From the NCBI GenBank assembly GCA_026387775.1, contig JAPLLC010000092.1:1-52224 (forward strand): DNA of 52,224 nucleotides, in the 5' to 3' direction. The first letter of the stretch is position 1. The number at the start of each line of letters is the position of its first letter. The notes under the pieces are model-generated. The model was not told the DNA's origin, did not search any database, and saw only the letters and a program-made list of their open reading frames with translations. The translations under genes and the position numbers were made by a program. Positions 32,438-41,742 of the stretch are shown in pieces. This DNA is from Candidatus Methylomirabilota bacterium. GTDB lineage: Bacteria > Methylomirabilota > Methylomirabilia > Methylomirabilales > 2-02-FULL-66-22.

Positions 32438-33253
32438 ATGGATATGCGTACCTTGCCGCGATTACTGCTTGGCAGCCTGTTGTTACGGCCATATGTTTAT
32501 GCGTTCCTTGTTCTACACTTGGCTGGGGCGAGCGCGCTTCTGGGGTGGTCGAGGACTCTCGCGTTCACCCTCATCACCTGGGGCGTCGCCTTCCTGGCCG
32601 AGGCCAGTTCGATAAGGACAGGATTCCCGTTTGGGTGGTATTATTACATCCCGACGACTGCAGACAGGGAGCTGTGGATCGCGGGGGTGCCGTTCTTCGA
32701 CTCCCTGTCGTTTCCGTTTCTCCTGGTCTCCAGCTATGGGCTGGCGTGGCTGCTCCTCTCCGAGAAGGCCGCTCGGGGCCCCGAAGCGGGCGAAGGGGGA
32801 TGGCCGCGGCCGGCGCGGCTCATGCACCTCGCCGTGGCGACGTTTCTGTTCGTGCTGGCTGACGTCGTGATCGATCCGGTGGCCCTGCGGGGCGACCGCT
32901 GGTTCTTGGGACAGATCTACGGCTACCCTGAACCGGGCGTGTATTTCGGCGTGCCCCTGGCGAATTTTCTTGGCTGGGGCGTGGTCGGTGCCGTCGCGAC
33001 TGCCCTGTACCACGCCTGGGAGGGGCGGCAGCCACCGCTCCGGGCGGTCGGATTCCAAGGGTGCGCGCTGCTGTGTCCGGGTCTGTACTTCATCGTCCTG
33101 GCCTTCAACCTGACGGTGACCTTTGTTCTCGGGGAGTGGTGGTTGGGTGTGTGCGGCCTGATGCTGTCGCTCTTGGTGGTCGCCTGGATGGTCCGGGCCC
33201 GGACAGGGCCGGGAGCCGTGCTGGCGAGGCCGCAAGGGGAGGGGGTTTCCTGA
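32438..33253 (+). CDS. CruF-like carotenoid biosynthesis membrane protein (DUF422)
   Basis: A 271-residue membrane protein with about seven spans. 'EASSIRTGFPFGWYYYIPT', FLFVLADVVIDPVALRG and YGYPEPGVYFGVPLANFLGW are signatures of the DUF422/CruF family, which hydrates carotenoid psi-ends (1,2-hydratases, bisanhydrobacterioruberin hydratase). No other carotenoid gene is in the window; its place between hpnA and hpnH suggests either use on another polyprenoid or a shared isoprenoid operon. The ribosome site is weak. Its stop overlaps the hpnH start by one base (TGATG), so translation is likely coupled. Confidence 0.85.
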   Translation: MDMRTLPRLLLGSLLLRPYVYAFLVLHLAGASALLGWSRTLAFTLITWGVAFLAEASSIRTGFPFGWYYYIPTTADRELWIAGVPFFDSLSFPFLLVSSYGLAWLLLSEKAARGPEAGEGGWPRPARLMHLAVATFLFVLADVVIDPVALRGDRWFLGQIYGYPEPGVYFGVPLANFLGWGVVGAVATALYHAWEGRQPPLRAVGFQGCALLCPGLYFIVLAFNLTVTFVLGEWWLGVCGLMLSLLVVAWMVRARTGPGAVLARPQGEGVS

Positions 33254-34254
33254 TGAGGTTTCCTTGGCAATTGCAGTGGACGCTGACCAAATATATCGTG
33301 GGCAATGCCCTGCGCGGAAAGAAGCGCTACCCGCTCGTCTTGATGCTCGAACCGACCCACCTGTGCAATCTTGCCTGCGAGGGGTGCGGGAAGATCCGGG
33401 AGTTCGAGAGCACCATCCGGGACATGCTGTCGGTCGAGACCTGTCTCAAGGCCGTGGAGGATTGCGGCGCCCCGATCGTCTCCATCTGCGGCGGGGAGCC
33501 GACCATCTATCCCCACCTAGGCGAGCTGGTGGACGAGCTGCTCAAGCGCAAGAAGTTCCTCTACATCTGCACCAACGCGATCAAACTGGAGAAGTTCCTT
33601 CGCCAGTGGAAGCCCAGCCCGTACCTGACGATCAACATCTCCATGGACGGCCTGGAGCCCACCCACGACCTGATCCGATCCCGCAAGGGGCTGTACCAGA
33701 TCGACATCCGTATGATCAAGCTGGCCAAGTCTCTTGGCTTTCGGGTGGTTACCAACACGACCATCTACAAGGAGACCAAGCTTGAGGAGATCGAGCAGCT
33801 CTTCTCCGAGTTGGCCGGGATCGGTGTGGACGGCTTTCTGGTGACCCCCGGCTACGAGTACACGATCCTCAAGGGGCGCGATATCTTCCTGGAGAAGCAG
33901 CAGACGCACGAGAAGTTTGAGCACATCTGGGAGATGTCCAAGCGGTACCGCATCCTCAGTACCCCCATGTATCTCCGCTTTCTCAAAGGCGAGCGGGATC
34001 TCAAGTGCTCTCCCTGGGGAGGGCCGAACTACAATCCCCAGGGCTGGAAGGGGCCCTGTTATCTGATCACGGACGCCCACTACAAGACCTACGACGAGTT
34101 GATGGCCCGGACCGACTGGGAAACATTCGAGAACAAGCGCGATCCGCGCTGCGCGAACTGCATGATGCATAGCGGCTTCGAACACACCGTGGTCCGTGAG
34201 ATAGGCAAGAGCTGGAAGGACCTGTGGGAGATGCTGCGCTGGAACCTCGCCTGA
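33253..34254 (+). CDS. hpnH: Adenosyl-hopene transferase HpnH (radical SAM)
   Basis: A 333-residue radical SAM enzyme that adds the adenosyl group to hopene, the first step to extended C35 hopanoids. The iron-sulphur motif CxxxCxxC is C38, C42 and C45 (CNLACEGC). SICGGEPTIYP and the INISMDGLEPTHDLIR region follow the HpnH pattern, and the C-terminal part has a CANCMMHSGFE motif. The start at 33253 is set by the MRFPWQLQWTLTKYI N-terminus typical of HpnH and the TGATG junction; the upstream frame is the neighbour's shadow. It is followed 13 bp later by shc. Confidence 0.97.
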   Translation: MRFPWQLQWTLTKYIVGNALRGKKRYPLVLMLEPTHLCNLACEGCGKIREFESTIRDMLSVETCLKAVEDCGAPIVSICGGEPTIYPHLGELVDELLKRKKFLYICTNAIKLEKFLRQWKPSPYLTINISMDGLEPTHDLIRSRKGLYQIDIRMIKLAKSLGFRVVTNTTIYKETKLEEIEQLFSELAGIGVDGFLVTPGYEYTILKGRDIFLEKQQTHEKFEHIWEMSKRYRILSTPMYLRFLKGERDLKCSPWGGPNYNPQGWKGPCYLITDAHYKTYDELMARTDWETFENKRDPRCANCMMHSGFEHTVVREIGKSWKDLWEMLRWNLA

Positions 34255-34267
34255 CCCCGGAGACATC

Positions 34268-36259
34268 ATGACCCCTCGATCCCTGCGTGCCCCTCGCCCC
34301 CAGGACACCCTGCAGGCGGCGGCGCTTGATCAAGCCCTCCAGCGCGGCGTGGAGGCACTACTCTCCCGGCAGGATCCGGCCGGCTTCTGGGTCCACGAGC
34401 TGGAGGCGGACGCCACCATCACCTCGGAACACCTCCTACTCCGGCGCTGGCTGGGAATGGCCGACGAGGCCCGGGAGGCCAAGGCGATCCGGCACCTGCT
34501 CTCCCTCCAGCTCCCCGATGGCGGCTGGCCTATCTACGCCCATGGGCCGGCCAACATCAGCGCCACCGTCAAGGCCTACTTCGCCCTCAAGATGGCCGGC
34601 ATCCCGGCGACCCATCCGGCGCTCGTCCGGGCGTGTCGCCGGGTGCAGGATCTGGGCGGGATCACCCAGGTCAACATCTTCACCCGGATCCTCCTCGCCA
34701 TGTTCGGCGAGCTCGACTGGAAAGGCGTGCCCTGCATGCCCGTCGAGATCATGCTCTTGCCCCGCTGGTTCTATTTTAACCTGTACGAGATCTCCTACTG
34801 GTCCCGGACGGTCCTGGTCCCGCTCCTGATCATCTTCGCCCACCGCCCGGTGCGGCCTGTCCCGGAGCATGCGCGGCTCGACGAGCTCTATCTGGTTCCC
34901 CGGGAGGAGGCGGACATCTCCTTCCCGCGGGACCCCGAGTTCTTCACCTGGCGGAACTTCTTCCTGGTGGTGGATCGCTGCTTGCGCATCCACGACCGCC
35001 TCGTCCGCCAGCCGTTCCGACAGCGGGCGATCCGCACCGCGGAACGCTGGATGCTGGAGCGGATGCAGGGGGAAGGCGGCCTGGGGGGTATCTTCCCCGC
35101 CATGTCGAACGCCGTGGTCGCCCTGACCTGTCTCGGGTATTCGATCGATTCGCCGGAAGTCCGACGGGGACTGGCCTCCATCGAGGCGCTCACCATCGAA
35201 ACGCCCGAGACTTTCCGCGTCCAGCCCTGCCTCTCTCCCATCTGGGACACCGCCCTCACCATCAGTGCGCTGATCGATGCGGGCCTCGCGCCCGACCATC
35301 CCGCCCTCGTGCAGGCCGGCCTCTGGCTGCTCGACCGGCAGACCCGATGCCCGGGGGACTGGCGGCTGAAGGCGCCGGGAGTCCCGCCGGGCGGATGGGC
35401 CTTCCAGTTCGAGAACGAGTATTACCCCGACGTGGACGACTCGGCCGTCGTCCTGATGTCCCTGCGAAAGATCCGCATGCCCGACGAAGAGGCCAAGACG
35501 CGGGCCGTCGCCCGGGGCCTCAACTGGATCCTGGCCCTGCAGGGGAGCGACGGCGGATGGGGGGCCTACGACAAGGACAACAACCGGCTGATCTTCAACA
35601 AGATTCCCTTTGCCGACCACGGCGCCCTGATGGATCCCAGCACCGAGGATTTGGCCGGCCGCGTCCTGGAGGCGCTAGGGTACCTGGGGTTCCGAACGGA
35701 CGAGCCGGCGGCGGCGCGGGCTACCGCACTCATCAAAGCCCGACAGCAGCCGGACGGGTCGTGGTACGGGCGCTGGGGAGTGAACTACCTCTACGGCACA
35801 TGGTCCGTCCTGGCCGGGCTCCGCTCCATCGGCGAGGACATGAGCCAGCCGTACATCCGCAAAGCCGTCGCCTGGCTCTTCAGCCGCCAGAATCCGGATG
35901 GGGGCGGGGGCGAGTCCTGCTTCTCCTACGACGACTCCCGGACCGCTGGGATGGGCAAGTCCACGGCGTCTCAGACCGCCTGGGCGCTCCTGGCGTTGCT
36001 CCATGCCGGCGAGGCCGCCCACCCCGCCGTCACCCGCGGCATACAGTTTCTGCAGTCCACCCAGAACGCGGATGGCTTCTGGGACGAAGCCGTGTTCACG
36101 GGGACCGGCTTCCCGCGGGTGTTCTACCTGCGGTACCACGGCTACTGCGCGTTCTTTCCGATCTGGGCGCTGGCCCTCTATCGTCGCTCGCTCGCCGAGA
36201 CCGGCGGCGGCCACCGGTCGCCCGTGGTCCCGCTCCGGCCCTCGGGGACACCCCGGTGA
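34268..36259 (+). CDS. shc: Squalene-hopene cyclase
   Basis: A 663-residue class II triterpene cyclase that folds squalene into hopene on the cytoplasmic membrane face. The protonating acid is in the DxDD motif at D388-V-D-D391 (YPDVDDSAVVL). QW repeats recur through both barrels: DGGWPIY, GSDGGWGAYD, QPDGSWYGRWG, NPDGGGGESC. The length is normal for the family (620-670). GGAG lies 6 nt before the ATG. It sits between hpnH and hpnG, the usual neighbourhood. Squalene-forming genes (hpnCDE) are not in the window. Confidence 0.97.
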   Translation: MTPRSLRAPRPQDTLQAAALDQALQRGVEALLSRQDPAGFWVHELEADATITSEHLLLRRWLGMADEAREAKAIRHLLSLQLPDGGWPIYAHGPANISATVKAYFALKMAGIPATHPALVRACRRVQDLGGITQVNIFTRILLAMFGELDWKGVPCMPVEIMLLPRWFYFNLYEISYWSRTVLVPLLIIFAHRPVRPVPEHARLDELYLVPREEADISFPRDPEFFTWRNFFLVVDRCLRIHDRLVRQPFRQRAIRTAERWMLERMQGEGGLGGIFPAMSNAVVALTCLGYSIDSPEVRRGLASIEALTIETPETFRVQPCLSPIWDTALTISALIDAGLAPDHPALVQAGLWLLDRQTRCPGDWRLKAPGVPPGGWAFQFENEYYPDVDDSAVVLMSLRKIRMPDEEAKTRAVARGLNWILALQGSDGGWGAYDKDNNRLIFNKIPFADHGALMDPSTEDLAGRVLEALGYLGFRTDEPAAARATALIKARQQPDGSWYGRWGVNYLYGTWSVLAGLRSIGEDMSQPYIRKAVAWLFSRQNPDGGGGESCFSYDDSRTAGMGKSTASQTAWALLALLHAGEAAHPAVTRGIQFLQSTQNADGFWDEAVFTGTGFPRVFYLRYHGYCAFFPIWALALYRRSLAETGGGHRSPVVPLRPSGTPR

Positions 36260-36329
36260 ACACCCCCGACCCGCCGGCGCGCTCCTGTGTAAGCTGCCCG
36301 CGTTTCTCGCGAGCAGCCTCAATCTACCC

Positions 36330-37142
36330 ATGACTTCGCTGGTGATCCTCCTGGTGGCGCTGGCAGAGGAGCGGCGCGCCCTCCAGGGATGCCTGCTGGA
36401 CAGGCGCGGCGGCGTGCTTGACGATCTCCCGCTGGTCCAGGGGCGGCTCGCCGACCGGGATGTCCTGCTCCTCCAGGGAGGCATCGGCCGGGACCGCGCA
36501 CACACAAGCGTCCTGGCGGCGTCGCGACGCTTTCGCTTGCAGGCCGTCTGGTCGCTCGGCTTCGCCGGCGGCCTGGCCGATCGGCTGCGTCCGGGAGACC
36601 TGATCTATCCCGCCGGGCTCCTGGACGACGCGGCTCCCGACGCCCTGCCCCTCCCCCTCGCTCCCCACCACGCCACCGTGACCGCCGCCCTGCGGGACGC
36701 ATCGCTCTCGGTGGACACCGGCCTGCTTCTGACCGTAGATGCGCCCCTGGGGACGCCCGAGGCGAAGCGCGCCGCGCACCTGCGGACGGGGGCGGTCGCC
36801 GTGGACATGGAGACGGCGGGCGCCGCGGCCGCGGCGCAGGAACTCGGCATCCCCTGGACGGCCCTCAAAGCCATCGTAGACGCTGCCGGGAGCCCTCTCC
36901 CCCCGGTCTTGACCAGGTGCACAACTCCGCAAGGAGGGCTCGACCGAGCCGGGCTCCTGGCCGCCAGCCTGGGCGGTCGGCCGGCCTGGCGAGCCCTGAT
37001 CCGGATGGGGTGGGCGAGTCGGCGGGCCGGGCGGAACCTCCGCCGGGGGCTGGAGACCGCCTTCGGCGCGTGGGCCGCCTTGACGCCACCCGAGGTCTCC
37101 AGTACGATGCAGGCCCGCGGCGGCCTGCGGGAGGCCCGTTAG
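36330..37142 (+). CDS. hpnG: Hopanoid-associated phosphorylase HpnG
   Basis: A 270-residue nucleoside phosphorylase-like protein: ILLVALAEERRAL at the start, LLQGGIGRDRAHTS, VWSLGFAGGLADRLRPGDLIY, and AVDMETAGAAAAAQELGIPW, the metal-free nucleosidase signature with the conserved Met-Glu. HpnG removes adenine from adenosylhopane, giving ribosylhopane after HpnH. The start is set at ATG 36330, the first usable codon after shc; no clear ribosome site is seen and the 70-bp gap holds no other start in frame. Its position just after shc and hpnH supports the assignment strongly. Confidence 0.92.
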   Translation: MTSLVILLVALAEERRALQGCLLDRRGGVLDDLPLVQGRLADRDVLLLQGGIGRDRAHTSVLAASRRFRLQAVWSLGFAGGLADRLRPGDLIYPAGLLDDAAPDALPLPLAPHHATVTAALRDASLSVDTGLLLTVDAPLGTPEAKRAAHLRTGAVAVDMETAGAAAAAQELGIPWTALKAIVDAAGSPLPPVLTRCTTPQGGLDRAGLLAASLGGRPAWRALIRMGWASRRAGRNLRRGLETAFGAWAALTPPEVSSTMQARGGLREAR

Positions 37143-37170
37143 ATTGTCCCATGCCTGAGGGTATCCGCGA

Positions 37171-39666
37171 ATGCCGATTCACCTCGTGATCCACGGCCAC
37201 TTCTACCAGCCGCCCCGTGAGAATCCCTGGACCGGCGCGATCGAGCGGCAGGAGAGCGCGTCGCCGTTTCACGACTGGAACGCCCGCGTCGCACACGAGT
37301 GCTATCTGCCCAACGCGCGCTCCCGCGTCCTCGACGAGCGCGGCCGGATCCAGGACATCGTCAACAACTACGAACGGCTGAGCTGGAACTTCGGCCCCAC
37401 CCTGCTCGCCTGGATATCCGAGGCGGCCCCGGATCTCCTGAAAGTGCTCGTGGCCGCCGATCGCGCCAGCCTGTCGCGCCTGGGCCACGGCAACGCCGTC
37501 GCCCAGGCCTACAACCACATGATCCTCCCCCTCGCCACCCGACGGGATCGGCAGACGCAGATCCGCTGGGCGGTCCGGGAGTTCGCCCACCGCTTCGGCC
37601 GTCCCCCCGAATCCATCTGGATGCCGGAGACGGCCGTGGACGAGACCACCCTCGCGCTCCTGGTCGAGGCGGGCATGCGCTATCTGATCCTCTCGCCGGC
37701 GCAGGCGGCCCGCTGGCGCCCCCTGGGGGGTGAGGCATGGCTCACCTCCGCTCAGGCCGAGCTCGATCCCCGGCGCCCCTACCGCTGGATCCTGCGGGAC
37801 GCCGAGGGACGCCCGCAGGGAGATCGCGGGATCGACCTCTGCTTCTACCATGCCCCCCTCTCGCGCGGCATCAGCTTCCAGCACTACCTGCGGGACGCGA
37901 GCCTCTTGGGCAACCGCATCGCCGAGGCCGCGGCCGGCGCACCGGATGCCCTGATCCTGATCGCGACCGATGGGGAGTCCTTCGGCCATCACGAGAAGTT
38001 CGGCGACATGTGTCTGGCCACACTCTTCAGCCGGGAGGCCCCGCGCCAGGGATTCGAGGTGACGAACCTGGCGGCCTACCTGGAGACGCATCGTCCCGCC
38101 TGGGAGGTGGAGCTCCTGCCGGAGAGCGCCTGGAGCTGCTCGCACGGCGTCGGCCGGTGGCGCGAAGACTGTGGATGCAGCGCCGGCGGGGGCGCGGGCT
38201 GGAATCAGGCCTGGCGCCGGCCGCTCCGCCAGGGGCTGGATCGCCTGCGTGACGCCCTGTCCGCCATCTTTCAGGAGGAGGGATCGCTTCTCTTCCGGGA
38301 TCCCTGGGCAGCCCGGGACGCCTACATCGACCTCCTGCTGGACCGAAGCGAGCCGGCGCGCGACGCCTTCTTCGTGCACTACCAGGCGCGGGGCCTGGAC
38401 CCGGCCGAGCGGGCACGGGCCCTGCGCCTCCTGGAGATGGAGCACCAGGCCATGCTCATGTTCACGAGCTGCGGCTGGTTCTTCTCCGACGTCTCCGGGA
38501 TCGAGACGGTGCAGAACCTCTGCTACGCCGCTCGGGCCATCGAGCTGGCGGCCCCCTTCGCCCCGCTGGACCTGGAGGCGGTCCTCCTGGAAGACCTGAC
38601 TCGGGCCCAGAGTAATCTCGATATGCACAGAAACGGCCGGCAGCTCTGGGAGCGCCGGGTGCGGCCCTCCCGCATGACGCCCGAGGACGCGGTCGCCCGC
38701 CTGCTCGTGGACGGATTACTGGGGCGCGAGCTGGGACCCCAGTTGCGCTATCGGTGGTCGCTCGCCCCCGAACCGGTCCGGCACGACGCGGAGTTTCTCG
38801 TCGCGGGCGTCCGGGCCACCTCCGAGATCACCGGAGAGGTGCGCCACTTCGCGGGGGCCTGCCGGCGAGACGGGCCGTTCGGTTTCCTGGCAGGCATCGC
38901 GCCCTGGCCCTCGCCGGAGGTCTTGTCGAGTTTTGCCGCCGAGGCGAAGGCCGCCCTGGTCCCTGGCGGACCGCAGCTCACCGCCTGGAGCGGCCGGTAC
39001 GCGGCGCGTCTGATTCGCCTGCGCCAGTTCTTGACCGACGAACGCCACGACGTCCTGCGGGAGTTCCTCTCCGGGACCGAGGCCGCCCTCGCCACGGAAG
39101 TGGCCCGGTTGTCCGAACAGGCCCTCCCGGCCGCCGAGGCCATGGCGGACGCTCGCATGCCGCTTCCCGGCTGGCTGGAGGCCATGCTCGAGGCGCACTG
39201 GTCGCATCGGTTTTGCGACGCCGTGGAGGCTCTCGCCGGCGTGGCCAATCCGGCCGCCTATGCGAGCCTCCTGGATCTCGGCGACCGCGCGCGCCATCTG
39301 GGCCTGAATCTCGACCTCTCCGCGGCCTCGGCCTCGTTCGGCCGAACCCTCCTCGGCCGCCTGGAGGCCATCGCGGATGCGGCCGACGCCGACCCCTGGC
39401 AGGATCTGCTGGAGCTGTTCCAGGTCGGAACGCGCCTGGGGCTCGCCCTGCCGGAGCACGCGCTGCAGGACCGCATGTTCGGCGTGTGCCGAATACGGCT
39501 CCCCCGCCTGGTGGAGGAACTCGGAGATGTCCACGATCCCCGCTACGCGGCCGTCTCCGCCATCCTGTCGGTGGCAAGCCGCCTCAACTTCCGTACGGAC
39601 GAGATCCGGGAACGCCTCAGGCCGCTGGAAGAGCCCATCGCCGCCGATCCGGCGTATTGGCCATGA
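37171..39666 (+). CDS. GH57-type glycoside hydrolase with DUF3536
   Basis: An 831-residue protein. The N-terminal about 400 residues are a GH57 barrel, opening LVIHGHFYQPPRE, with IWMPETAVDE near residue 150 and ATDGESFGHHEKFGD near 266, the family's catalytic-region motifs. The C-terminal 400 residues are the helical DUF3536 region. GH57 members are alpha-glucan enzymes (amylases, branching enzymes, galactosidases); the substrate of the DUF3536 branch is not known to me. No signal peptide is present, so it is cytosolic. It starts 28 bp after hpnG and may be cotranscribed. Hopanoid glycosylation or glycogen turnover are possible; neither is shown. Confidence 0.88.
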   Translation: MPIHLVIHGHFYQPPRENPWTGAIERQESASPFHDWNARVAHECYLPNARSRVLDERGRIQDIVNNYERLSWNFGPTLLAWISEAAPDLLKVLVAADRASLSRLGHGNAVAQAYNHMILPLATRRDRQTQIRWAVREFAHRFGRPPESIWMPETAVDETTLALLVEAGMRYLILSPAQAARWRPLGGEAWLTSAQAELDPRRPYRWILRDAEGRPQGDRGIDLCFYHAPLSRGISFQHYLRDASLLGNRIAEAAAGAPDALILIATDGESFGHHEKFGDMCLATLFSREAPRQGFEVTNLAAYLETHRPAWEVELLPESAWSCSHGVGRWREDCGCSAGGGAGWNQAWRRPLRQGLDRLRDALSAIFQEEGSLLFRDPWAARDAYIDLLLDRSEPARDAFFVHYQARGLDPAERARALRLLEMEHQAMLMFTSCGWFFSDVSGIETVQNLCYAARAIELAAPFAPLDLEAVLLEDLTRAQSNLDMHRNGRQLWERRVRPSRMTPEDAVARLLVDGLLGRELGPQLRYRWSLAPEPVRHDAEFLVAGVRATSEITGEVRHFAGACRRDGPFGFLAGIAPWPSPEVLSSFAAEAKAALVPGGPQLTAWSGRYAARLIRLRQFLTDERHDVLREFLSGTEAALATEVARLSEQALPAAEAMADARMPLPGWLEAMLEAHWSHRFCDAVEALAGVANPAAYASLLDLGDRARHLGLNLDLSAASASFGRTLLGRLEAIADAADADPWQDLLELFQVGTRLGLALPEHALQDRMFGVCRIRLPRLVEELGDVHDPRYAAVSAILSVASRLNFRTDEIRERLRPLEEPIAADPAYWP

Positions 39667-39732
39667 GACGAGCCGGGAACGCGGAGCGCCGCCTGGCGAC
39701 CATCGAACTTCGCAGGCTGAACTGGTCTTGAC

Positions 39733-40359
39733 ATGAGCGGTATTCGACGGAAACTGCAGATCACCTTCATCACCGGCCTCCTGGTCATCGTCCCGATCGC
39801 GGTCCCCGTCTGGGTCTTCTGGGAGTTGCTCAGCTTCGTGGACCGGCTCTTGGCTCCCCTGATCTCGGAGACCTTCCCGCTCTACCTGCCGGGTCTCGGC
39901 CTCTTCGTGGCGATGCTGGTCGTCATCCTGATGGGGATCTTCGCCACCAACGTGGTCGGGCGCCGCATCCTGGGGTGGCTGGACAGCCTGCTCTTCCGGA
40001 TTCCCATCTTCCGGAACGTCTACTCTGCAGTGAAACAGCTCCTGAACGCATTCTCCCCGGACAATCAGGTCGCCTTCAAGGAGTTTGTGGTCGTCCATAA
40101 CCGGGGGACGGGCCACTACTGCTTCGGATTCCTGACGGGCGCCGTGTCACTCCAGCGGGCCAACGGCGAGACGGAGCCGCTCGTGGCCGTGTACGTCCCC
40201 ACCAACCACCTGTACCTTGGCGACATCCTGCTCGCGCGGCGGGAGGACGTCATCTTGACCCGGCTGACCGTCCCCCAGGGTATCCAGATCGTCCTCTCGG
40301 GCGGGATCAGCATTCCCCAGGTGTTGCGCCAGGATCTCCCGGACAGCGGCGGAGGGTAG
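39733..40359 (+). CDS. DUF502 family membrane protein
   Basis: A 208-residue protein with two membrane spans (FITGLLVIVPIAVPVWVFWEL and LGLFVAMLVVILMGIFATNVVG) followed by a soluble beta-rich domain. The RIPIFRNVYSAVKQLLNAFSPDN segment and VYVPTNHLYLGDIL are hallmarks of DUF502, a family of unknown function often found near envelope and lipid-trafficking genes. It follows the glycosidase by 66 bp and precedes the CNNM/CBS gene by 27 bp in the same run. The ribosome site is weak. A membrane-associated structural or regulatory role is likely but unproven. Confidence 0.88.
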   Translation: MSGIRRKLQITFITGLLVIVPIAVPVWVFWELLSFVDRLLAPLISETFPLYLPGLGLFVAMLVVILMGIFATNVVGRRILGWLDSLLFRIPIFRNVYSAVKQLLNAFSPDNQVAFKEFVVVHNRGTGHYCFGFLTGAVSLQRANGETEPLVAVYVPTNHLYLGDILLARREDVILTRLTVPQGIQIVLSGGISIPQVLRQDLPDSGGG

Positions 40360-40386
40360 CCCCCGGGAGCGGCGAAGGAGCGACGC

Positions 40387-41739
40387 ATGGACGGATCGGT
40401 GTTTTCCGGCCTCTGGCTGGAGGCCAGCGTCGTCGGGGCGCTCATCCTCCTGAACGGGTTCTTCGCCGCCTCGGAGATCGCCATGATCTCGGCGCGGCGG
40501 AGCCGGATCCAGCAGCTTGCCGCGACCGGGGACGCCCGCGCCCAGCGCGTCCTCGGCCTGAAGGAGGATCCGGATCGGTTTCTGGCCACGGCCCAGGTCG
40601 GCGTGACCTTCGTCGGCACGTTGGCGTCGGCCGTGGGCGGAGCGATGGCGGTCCGGGCGCTCTCCCCGCTGATCCGGGAGATTCCCGTCTTCTTGGTCCA
40701 AAAGGTCGCCGAGCCGATCGCCCTGGCGATCGTCGTCGTGCTCCTCACCTACGTCACCCTCATCCTGGGAGAGCTCGTGCCCAAGTCCCTGGCGCTGCGC
40801 CACCCGGTCGTCCTGGCCCTCTGGGCCTCGGGACCGCTGGAGCGTCTGGGCAAGGCCACCGCTCCGTTGGTCAGGCTGCTCATCGTCTCCAACCGCTTCA
40901 TCCTCCGCCTCCTGGGCCAGAAGGGCGCCGTGGAGCGCACCTTCGTCTCCGAGGAAGAGGTCAAGCACATGGTCCAGGAGGGGCGGGCCCAGGGGGTCTT
41001 CGACCAGACCGAGCAGGAGCTGATCCACAGCGTCTTCGAGTTCACAGAGGCCTCGGTGAAGGAGGTCATGATCCCGCGCCCCCGCATCCAGGCCATAGAC
41101 GTGGACATGCCCGTGGATCAGGTCCTGGCCCATATCGTCGAAACCGGGAAGTCCCGCTATCCGGTCTACCGCAGTAGCCTGGACGAGGTGCTGGGGATTC
41201 TCTACGACAAGGACCTGTTCCGGCTCCTGGCGGAGAAGAAGCCGATCGTCCTGGCGCAGGTGCTGCGTCCGGCCTTCTTCGCCCCGGATACCGCCCAGGT
41301 GAGCCATCTCCTCAAGACGATGCAGCGGCGCCGGATGCCCATGGCCCTGGTCGTCAACGAGTACGGCGGGCTGGAGGGCCTGGTCACGATCGAGGACCTG
41401 ATCGAGGAGATCGTGGGCGAGATCGAGGACGAGTCCGATCGGGAGACGCAGGCGGTCCGGCGCCTCCGCGACGGCTCCTACATCGTGGACGCCTCCATCA
41501 GCATCCATGACCTGGCCGACCAGCACCATTTGGCGTTTCCGGAATCGGCCGAGTACGAGACCCTGGCTGGATTCGTCCTCGCCCAACTCCAGCGGCTGCC
41601 GCGCGGAGGCGAGATCGTTCAGTTCGAAGGCTGGCGACTGACCATCGTGGACATGGACGGGCGGCGCATCGCCCAACTGAAGATCGAGCGGCGCGACCCG
41701 GAGACGGAGCAGAAGAAGTCCGGCGCGTCTCCGGAGTAG
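40387..41739 (+). CDS. CNNM/CBS-domain protein (HlyC/CorC family)
   Basis: A 450-residue membrane protein. The N-terminal CNNM domain (DUF21) has four hydrophobic segments beginning VVGALILLNGFFAASEIAMISARRSR. A CBS pair follows (VKEVMIPRPRIQAIDVDM; RMPMALVVNEYGGLEGLVTIEDLIEEIVGEI), then a CorC_HlyC C-terminal domain. Relatives take part in magnesium or other divalent-cation efflux and in membrane-stress resistance; older 'hemolysin' names are misleading. AAGGAG precedes the start. It is cotranscribed with DUF502 upstream and the AsmA-like gene 3 bp downstream. Confidence 0.93.
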   Translation: MDGSVFSGLWLEASVVGALILLNGFFAASEIAMISARRSRIQQLAATGDARAQRVLGLKEDPDRFLATAQVGVTFVGTLASAVGGAMAVRALSPLIREIPVFLVQKVAEPIALAIVVVLLTYVTLILGELVPKSLALRHPVVLALWASGPLERLGKATAPLVRLLIVSNRFILRLLGQKGAVERTFVSEEEVKHMVQEGRAQGVFDQTEQELIHSVFEFTEASVKEVMIPRPRIQAIDVDMPVDQVLAHIVETGKSRYPVYRSSLDEVLGILYDKDLFRLLAEKKPIVLAQVLRPAFFAPDTAQVSHLLKTMQRRRMPMALVVNEYGGLEGLVTIEDLIEEIVGEIEDESDRETQAVRRLRDGSYIVDASISIHDLADQHHLAFPESAEYETLAGFVLAQLQRLPRGGEIVQFEGWRLTIVDMDGRRIAQLKIERRDPETEQKKSGASPE

Positions 41740-41742
41740 CCG